From Paenibacillus sinensis (GTDB taxonomy: Bacteria > Bacillota > Bacilli > Paenibacillales > Paenibacillaceae), in contig NZ_JAHCMB010000153.1 of assembly GCF_019904155.1 (NCBI RefSeq), positions 15,355 to 79,354 of the forward strand: 64,000 nt of DNA, in the 5' to 3' direction. Shown in pieces: positions 58,574-64,000 of the stretch. A program made the position numbers and the translations under genes. The notes under the pieces are model-generated. The model searched no databases, was not told the DNA's origin, and saw only the letters and a list, made by a program, of their open reading frames with translations. Every line of letters starts with the position of its first letter. Position 1 is the stretch's first letter.

Positions 58574-59872
58574 TTATGAGGCGTCCAGGCTGGACTCCGT
58601 TTCTTTGCCGGCCTGGTCGATAATGTCGTACGCTTTCTCCAGACTCAGCTTATTGAACATAACCTGCTCCATCGTATCCTTATAGGTTTTGACAAAATCG
58701 GCCCATCCGGGAGGCGCCGGATAGAATGGCAGCGCTTTATCAACAGCTTTATTGTAGAGTTCAACGCCTTTCTTGTCACCCTCGGATAAGGTAGGCTCGA
58801 TTTGCTTGAAAATGTTGGTATTGATCGGAATGCCTCGGGTCGTGCCTAGAATGTTGCCCGCTTCCGAATCGTTGATGAACCATTTCAGGAAGGTCTTCGC
58901 CTGCTCCTTATGCTCGGATTTGCTGCTGACCGTCAAATAAATCGTCGATTGCGCCCATCCGCCTCCCGCCGGTCCCACCGGGTTGTTGACAGTATCAAGC
59001 TGGCCCGGCATCAAGCCGTCCAGAGCGCTTACGGCTCCTACCGGAACACCGCGGGTCATGATTGCTCCTGAAGTGAGGGGATCATTGGTCGGGTCATTTT
59101 CGACAAAAGAGAACATGGTCTGCGCATCGGGCACAATGCCTTCTTTGCGGAAATCGGCGTAAGTCTCGTTGAATTTGAACCACAGCTCTTTGTCCAGATT
59201 GAATTTCACCCCGTCAATGAACATGGGACCCTTGCCCATCGATGCCTGATAGCTCTGATACCAGTCCCAGATGTTGCTGTAATCGCCAATTGCGTATTTG
59301 CCCTCCGGCAGCTTCTCCCTGCCTTCTCTCGCAAAGGCGAAGAAGTCGTCCCAGGTCCAGTCCTTCACCGGAAGCTTGATGCCGGCCGCTTCAAGCGCCG
59401 GTTTGTTGAAGGCAAATCCTGTACCGTTATAGCTGATCGGCACCCCGTACAGCTTGCCGTTGATCTTGGACTTCTCCAGCACAGACGAATCGATCCATTC
59501 CTCCAGCTTCATATCGTCCAGCGGTTCAAGCGTCCCCCTCTTCACATATTCCTGGATGTAGGCGGCGTCCATCTGCATAATGTCGGGCAGGGAACCGGAG
59601 GCCGCAAGCGTAGGCAGCTTCTTCCAGTATCCATCCCAATCCGCATACTGATTGTTGAAGGTGATGTTCGGATTCTTCTCGGTATACAGCTGGGTGGCTT
59701 TCATGGTTGCGTCATGGCGGGCCTGCGATCCCCACCAGAAGAGACCGAGCTTGACGGCTGTGTCCTTCGAATTCCCCGACCCGGATTCAGAAGCGCCGGA
59801 GCCGCAGGCGGTGAGAGCCACAGATAGGGCGAGAGGCAGGGCCAGACCGGTTAACTTGCGGGTTGTACTCAT
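58574..59872 (-). CDS. ABC transporter solute-binding lipoprotein (family 1)
   Basis: 432 residues. A signal peptide with lipobox VALTACGS anchors it outside. The periplasmic-binding fold has family 1 features: KLGLFWWGSQARHDATMKAT, NITFNNQYADWDGYWKKLPT, PDIMQMDAAYIQEYVKRGTL. It captures the sugar for the two permeases upstream. Together with UxuA, a hexuronate or its oligomer is the likely cargo. No ATPase gene is in this operon; a shared MsmX-type ATPase is probable. Confidence 0.93.
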   Translation of the reverse strand: MSTTRKLTGLALPLALSVALTACGSGASESGSGNSKDTAVKLGLFWWGSQARHDATMKATQLYTEKNPNITFNNQYADWDGYWKKLPTLAASGSLPDIMQMDAAYIQEYVKRGTLEPLDDMKLEEWIDSSVLEKSKINGKLYGVPISYNGTGFAFNKPALEAAGIKLPVKDWTWDDFFAFAREGREKLPEGKYAIGDYSNIWDWYQSYQASMGKGPMFIDGVKFNLDKELWFKFNETYADFRKEGIVPDAQTMFSFVENDPTNDPLTSGAIMTRGVPVGAVSALDGLMPGQLDTVNNPVGPAGGGWAQSTIYLTVSSKSEHKEQAKTFLKWFINDSEAGNILGTTRGIPINTNIFKQIEPTLSEGDKKGVELYNKAVDKALPFYPAPPGWADFVKTYKDTMEQVMFNKLSLEKAYDIIDQAGKETESSLDAS

Positions 59873-59898
59873 GGATGACTTCCTCCTTAGTATTTGGA

Positions 59899-60741
59899 TT
59901 ATCCCTTAATGCCTGTAGTTGCGATGCCTTCCACGAAATAACGCTGGGCCACTAGGAACAGCAGCGTGGACGGAAGCACCGACAGAAGCGACATGGCGAG
60001 CAGCTGGCCCCACTGAATCTGGAATTGGTCAATGAACATCCGCAGCGCAAGACCGACGGTGTATTTGTCAATGGTGCTCAAATAAAGAACCTGGCCGAAG
60101 AAATCATCCCAGCTCCAGATAAAGGTGAAGATCGCCACGGTAACCAGTGAAGGAACGAGCAGCGGAAGAATGATGCGGAAGTAAATCCCGTATACGGATG
60201 TGCCGTCGATGGTAGCCGCCTCGTCCAGCTCGCGCGGAATCCCCCGGATAAACTGGACCAGCAGAAAGATGAAGAAGGCTCCGCCCCCGAAGAAATGCGG
60301 CAGAATTAGCGGAATGTAGCTGTTGACCATGCCCAGGTTGTTGAACATGATGTACTGGGGAATGATCGTGACCTGGTAAGGCAGCATCATCGTCAGGAGC
60401 ATGATCCCGAACCAGAATTTATTCCCGGTGAAACGAATGCGCGCGAAGCCGAATGCGGCCAAAGAGCTCGTCAGCACGGCGCCCAGCACATTCCAGAATT
60501 CCATAAGAAGCGTATTTCGGAAAAAGGTGGCGAAGCTGTGATCCTGCGAGAAATTCCAGCCTTCGCTGAAGTTCGCCCATACCGGATGCTTCGGCCATAA
60601 AGTGGGCAGCGCCAGCTCCGACGCTTCCTTGAGAGAGGCCCCGATCCACCAGATTACCGGGTACAGCATCAGAACGGAGGCGATAATCAGCCCGCAGTGG
60701 ATCATGAAGTGATTGCGTCGTTCTACGGCTTCCAGGTTCAT
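59899..60741 (-). CDS. ABC sugar permease, MalG type
   Basis: 280 residues with six membrane spans. The EAA loop is IPRELDEAATIDGTSVYGIY. RRNHFMIHCGLIIASVLMLYPVIW is the first span. The start directly follows the stop of the MalF-type gene. It forms the membrane channel with its partner. Confidence 0.93.
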   Translation of the reverse strand: MNLEAVERRNHFMIHCGLIIASVLMLYPVIWWIGASLKEASELALPTLWPKHPVWANFSEGWNFSQDHSFATFFRNTLLMEFWNVLGAVLTSSLAAFGFARIRFTGNKFWFGIMLLTMMLPYQVTIIPQYIMFNNLGMVNSYIPLILPHFFGGGAFFIFLLVQFIRGIPRELDEAATIDGTSVYGIYFRIILPLLVPSLVTVAIFTFIWSWDDFFGQVLYLSTIDKYTVGLALRMFIDQFQIQWGQLLAMSLLSVLPSTLLFLVAQRYFVEGIATTGIKG

Positions 60742-61752
60742 CTATTTCCCTCCTTCATCGTAGAAGACCCAATGCTTCGAGACGACAAAGTTGACTGCGG
60801 TAAAGACTCCGATGATCAGCAGCAGAATCCAGGCGAGTGCCGAAGCATAGCCCATTTGGAAGTTGCTGAACGCTTTTTCATACAGAAATAACGAGTACGT
60901 ATACGTGGCGTTCGCCGGACCGCCCTTGGTGATGATGAAGGCCGAGGTGAACATCTGGAACGAGCCGATAATGCCGAGGATCAGGTTGAAGAACATGACC
61001 GGGGAAATCAGCGGCAAGGTGATGCTGAAGAATTTCCGGATGGCTCCCGCTCCGTCAACGCCTGCCGACTCATACATTTCCTGCGGAATCTGCTTGAGAC
61101 CGGCCAGAAATATAATCATCGTTGAACCGAATTGCCATGTATTCAGCAAAATTAACGTTCCAAGCGCCGTGTTCGGATTGGAGATCCAGGCCGGTCCATG
61201 AATCCCGATCAGTCCAAGGATCTGGTTGACGTACCCTTCCATGCCGAACATGTTTCTCCAGAGGACGGATACCGCGATGCTGCCGCCAATCAGCGACGGA
61301 AAGTAGAACGCGGTCCGATAGAAGCTGATTCCGCGAATTTTGCGGTTCAGCATGATCGCGATCAGCAGGGAGAAGGCCAGCTTCAGCGGAACCGAGACGA
61401 ACACGAAGATGAACGTCACTGACAGCGATTTGCGGAATACCGTGTCGTGGAAGAAGATCCGTGTGTAGTTATCGAGCCCCACCCATTTCGGGCTTTCCAG
61501 CAAAGAGTAGTTTGTGAATGATAAATAAAGCGATTGCAAAATGGGCCATAGCGATAGCAGCAAAAAACCGATCAACCACGGAGAGATAAACAGATACCCG
61601 GCCAGGTTATTGTGATAACGCTTTCTCTTTTCCGAAGCGCTGATCCCCGCCGTGAACTTTCGAAGCTGAAGCTCGTTTACCCCAATGGAACACACCCCTT
61701 TTCTTATATGAGCAGCTGCGGCAGCGACCGTTTGGGCCGCCTTCCCGTTCAA
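60742..61752 (-). CDS. ABC sugar permease, MalF type
   Basis: Up to 336 residues, but the true start is unclear. The first 25 or so residues of the longest frame have no ribosome binding site, and the conserved protein begins near KFTAGISASEKRKRYHNNLA. AAGGGG precedes an unusual GTG or ATT start near residue 20-25. Six spans and the EAA loop IPQEMYESAGVDGAGAIRKF define the family. It begins the operon. Confidence 0.9.
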   Translation of the reverse strand: MNGKAAQTVAAAAAHIRKGVCSIGVNELQLRKFTAGISASEKRKRYHNNLAGYLFISPWLIGFLLLSLWPILQSLYLSFTNYSLLESPKWVGLDNYTRIFFHDTVFRKSLSVTFIFVFVSVPLKLAFSLLIAIMLNRKIRGISFYRTAFYFPSLIGGSIAVSVLWRNMFGMEGYVNQILGLIGIHGPAWISNPNTALGTLILLNTWQFGSTMIIFLAGLKQIPQEMYESAGVDGAGAIRKFFSITLPLISPVMFFNLILGIIGSFQMFTSAFIITKGGPANATYTYSLFLYEKAFSNFQMGYASALAWILLLIIGVFTAVNFVVSKHWVFYDEGGK

Positions 61753-62001
61753 TATAGCATTAGACTTTCACGCCGAGTAGCAGAGAAACTTATGATGCAT
61801 AAGAGAGAAATTTAAGCTAAATAACGGCAGGAATCCTGTCTCTTCGGACAGAACCGTGTTTCCGCAATCCTTCATCCGAATAACGGGGAGAAATCTACGA
61901 TTCACTCGCCAAACTGTGTAACTATGGCGGATGGACGCTATATAGAGCGGAAGCTATCATAAATAGCGAAAGCGAATTCCAATCAGAAGGGTGAGCGAAA
62001 A

Positions 62002-62904
62002 ATGTACAATAGAGCTGAGGATATACATGTATGGACGGAGAAATGGGAAGGTGAACGCTACGAGAACGGAAGGCCCAAAGTATCGGACGACATCCTGCGC
62101 CGGCTGCGCAAAATCACGCTTGAGGAAGCCTGGGGACCGCTTTGGAACAACGGCTACAGGTTTCAATTTGAAGGCGGTTTCAAAATTGTTCATCCAAACC
62201 GCGTGATGGTCGGAAGAGCGGTTACGGCCGTTATGGTCCCTACCCGGCCCGATCTGCATGAATCGCTCGTCGCCGTCGGTCAGGAGGAAGGCTACAGCGG
62301 ATTTTACAATCAGTGGGTGATCGATTCGCTTGGGGACGGCGACGTGGTAGTCGTGGACATGTTCGACAAGGTCCATCTGGGCACCTATGTGGGAGGCAAT
62401 CTCTCCACGGCAATTTCCACCAGAACCGGAACAGGCGGCGCCGTCATCTGGGGAGGAATCCGGGATAACCGGCAGGTTGAGCAAATTCCGGGCATCAATG
62501 TGTTCTACCGGGGGTCTGATCCAACCGCGATCGCCGATGTGGTCATGACCGGGATGAATGTCCCCTGCCGGATCGGTCAGGCCATATGCCTGCCGGGAGA
62601 TGTAGTCTTCGGCACTCCGGACGGCGTCATCTTTATCCCGCCTCATATGGCGGAGATTACCGTCGTACAGGCGGAGAAAGCGCAGGTCAGGGACATCTTC
62701 GGCTTCTGCCGGCTGCGCGAGGGCGTATACACGACCGCACAAATTGACTCACCGTGGACCACCGAAATCTGGACCGATTTTACCGAATGGTTCAGGAATG
62801 ATACAGCCGCTGCGGATTACCGGCATCTGGAGTGGAGCGAAGAACTGGAGGAAGTACGGGAACGTGAGAACCGGCGAGATCGGGGACCGGAGGTGCGGCT
62901 GTAA
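62002..62904 (+). CDS. RraA-like aldolase/decarboxylase family protein
   Basis: 300 residues. The RraA fold region has GGAVIWGGIRDNRQ with the R154-D155 pair of the family, DGDVVVVDMFDKVHLGTYVG and PCRIGQAICLPGDVVFGTPD. RraA-like proteins act as HMG-type aldolases or oxaloacetate-like decarboxylases. The N- and C-terminal extensions make it longer than the 160-230 residues of simple members. Divergent from the hexuronate-type transport operon, so a role in the same sugar-acid pathway is plausible. Confidence 0.88.
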   Translation: MYNRAEDIHVWTEKWEGERYENGRPKVSDDILRRLRKITLEEAWGPLWNNGYRFQFEGGFKIVHPNRVMVGRAVTAVMVPTRPDLHESLVAVGQEEGYSGFYNQWVIDSLGDGDVVVVDMFDKVHLGTYVGGNLSTAISTRTGTGGAVIWGGIRDNRQVEQIPGINVFYRGSDPTAIADVVMTGMNVPCRIGQAICLPGDVVFGTPDGVIFIPPHMAEITVVQAEKAQVRDIFGFCRLREGVYTTAQIDSPWTTEIWTDFTEWFRNDTAAADYRHLEWSEELEEVRERENRRDRGPEVRL

Positions 62905-62919
62905 GCCGCATCTTTTTTT
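62893..62919 (+). terminator. Terminator overlapping the RraA-like stop codon
   Basis: GTGCGGCT-GTA-AGCCGCAT hairpin followed by seven T. The TAA stop (62902-62904) lies in the loop/stem. Confidence 0.75.
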
Positions 62920-63000
62920 GGGCGGAAAAATCGGGGTTAAGCGATCCGTTCGCGGAGCGTCCTCCGAAGCGATTGCTTGATCGAGGGTTGCGGGCAAACA

Positions 63001-63054
63001 AACAAAGCTGTCTCCAAGCAGCCATTTCATTCATGGCTTGGGGACAGCTTTGTT
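63001..63054. terminator. Bidirectional terminator
   Basis: 19-pair stem AACAAAGCTGTCTCCAAGC with its near-complement, one mismatch, and a nested ATGG/CCAT hairpin. It separates the converging rraA-like and AraC/YesN-type genes. Confidence 0.75.
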
Positions 63055-63065
63055 AATTCGTCATA

Positions 63066-64000
63066 TCAGGAAAGCCTGTTAATTTTGAACTTCAGGGGCG
63101 TAGGCGAACGCTTGACGGAATCACGGTATTCGCTCGGAGTCAGACCAACCTTCTGTTTGAACAGCTTGCCGAAATACCGGGGGTCCTGGTAGCCGACATT
63201 TTCGCAGATTTCATAGTTTTTCAGGTCCGTCTCTTCGATCATCGTCTTGGCGGCAGCGATGCGAATGTCCGTCAAGGTCTCGATAAAGGTCTTGCCTGTC
63301 TGGGTTTTGAACAGCATGCTCAGGTAATTGGGGGTGATAAACACAAGCTCGGCAAGGCCCTGCAGCGTAATGTCCCCGCAGTGCTTCTTCATATGCTCGA
63401 TGGAGGTCTCCACGAGGCTGCATTCCCGTCTGCTGTGAAGATCCTTGTGCTCCAACATCTCCAAGATCAGATTTAAGGTGAACTGCTTGAGCGCCGTTAA
63501 TGTATCGCACCGGGTTAATTCCAGAAGAGGCAAATCTGGCGGAACCTCATGGTTATCCTGCCGAAAGAACAGACTCTCAAGCTTGATAACAAGCCTCATC
63601 GAAGCGGAGTAGAACATTTGATGCTCGGAAGGTCGCTCAAAGGCCATCTGATTGAAGAATTGATCCAGCAGGCTGTAAAGCTGAACGCTGTCTCCGCCGG
63701 TCCGGATATGCTCGATGATGGCTTTTTCCTCAGCGCAGGGGTAGTCTGCATGGGGAACCGATGCTTGGGGCGATGTATACAGGTAAATGCCCGTACTCGC
63801 ATAGAATTTCTCGCTGAGCGCGGAGACAGCCTGATCCAGGGAGGCGTGCAGGCTGCGCAAATCGGGGCGCGGGAGGCCTACGCCTACAGAGAAGGCGATA
63901 TCGGCGGCTCCCTCGGCATGCTTCCGCAGTTCTTCGAGCAGAATGCGGTCGGGCCAGGAGAATAAGCAGACGATTCTGCGTTCGATCAAGGACAGGAAGG
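63066..64000 (-). CDS. YesN-type AraC response regulator, 5' end outside the window
   Basis: The frame is open to the right edge, so the N-terminus is missing. About 312 residues are visible. The C-terminal 100 residues carry the AraC helix-turn-helix pair (ITLQGLAELVFITPNYLSML, IRIAAAKTMIEETDLKNYEI, VGYQDPRYFGKLFKQKVGLT). The middle contains the SVGVGLPRPDLRSLHASLDQ motif typical of YesN-type regulators, whose receiver domain would lie further upstream. It probably controls the adjacent sugar transport operon. Confidence 0.9.
   Translation of the reverse strand, partial: FLSLIERRIVCLFSWPDRILLEELRKHAEGAADIAFSVGVGLPRPDLRSLHASLDQAVSALSEKFYASTGIYLYTSPQASVPHADYPCAEEKAIIEHIRTGGDSVQLYSLLDQFFNQMAFERPSEHQMFYSASMRLVIKLESLFFRQDNHEVPPDLPLLELTRCDTLTALKQFTLNLILEMLEHKDLHSRRECSLVETSIEHMKKHCGDITLQGLAELVFITPNYLSMLFKTQTGKTFIETLTDIRIAAAKTMIEETDLKNYEICENVGYQDPRYFGKLFKQKVGLTPSEYRDSVKRSPTPLKFKINRLS

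Overview
The window looks like the genome of a Paenibacillus-type spore-forming Firmicute. The evidence is the gene families present (YjcZ-type small spore-associated proteins, NucB nuclease, YolD, a CD3324-like protein, YesN/AraC regulators, family 1 ABC sugar transporters), AGGAGG-type ribosome binding sites and moderately high GC. No CRISPR array, rRNA or insertion sequence was seen. About two thirds of the window (1 to about 43.65 kb) is a prophage; the rest is host chromosome.

Prophage. Almost all phage genes run on the minus strand, so the biological order is from right to left. The right end (40.4-43.6 kb) is the lysogeny switch: a Cro-like gene and an excisionase-like gene on the minus strand; CI-like repressor, ImmA/IrrE peptidase and tyrosine integrase on the plus strand; palindromic operators lie between the divergent halves. 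The integrase gene ends next to the 3' end of a tRNA-Leu(UAA), the likely attachment site. Leftward come an ORF6N/ORF6C antirepressor, an AbrB-like protein, a DUF2800 nuclease-like protein, a DUF2815 protein with a long low-complexity tail, family A DNA polymerase, SpoVK-like AAA+ ATPase, MazG-like hydrolase, VirE-type primase/helicase, a cluster of ten TGTCCAA heptamers (candidate origin), VRR-NUC nuclease, SNF2-type helicase, DUF3310 protein and an ArpU/RinA-like late regulator. A roughly 590-base gap follows, with dyads and a good plus-strand promoter.

The late genes follow: small and large terminase, portal, MuF-type minor head protein fused to a JAMM-like domain, scaffold, decoration, capsid, head-tail connectors, tail sheath, tube, frameshifted tail chaperones, a lipoprotein with its own promoter and terminator, tape measure, the XkdP-XkdU baseplate series, tail fibre, holin and endolysin. 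The contractile tail module is PBSX-like, so this is a myovirus-type prophage that looks complete in the genes visible. Its left end is not in the window; the last gene (1-725) runs off the edge and has its own promoter.

Host chromosome. After the tRNA come a sugar isomerase-like TIM barrel, a WGxxGxxG secreted protein, YolD, a lipoprotein, NucB, and a cluster of YjcZ-like micro-genes arranged B-A-broken-B-A. A thermonuclease gene with an in-frame amber stop follows. Next are a GH35 beta-galactosidase divergent from an AraC regulator, a NodB-type polysaccharide deacetylase, gene remnants and a hybrid sensor kinase. The window ends with a hexuronate-type sugar operon: two ABC permeases, a solute-binding lipoprotein and mannonate dehydratase, with a divergent RraA-like gene and a YesN-type regulator that runs off the right edge. 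Two copies of a compound hairpin element sit beside the beta-galactosidase locus.
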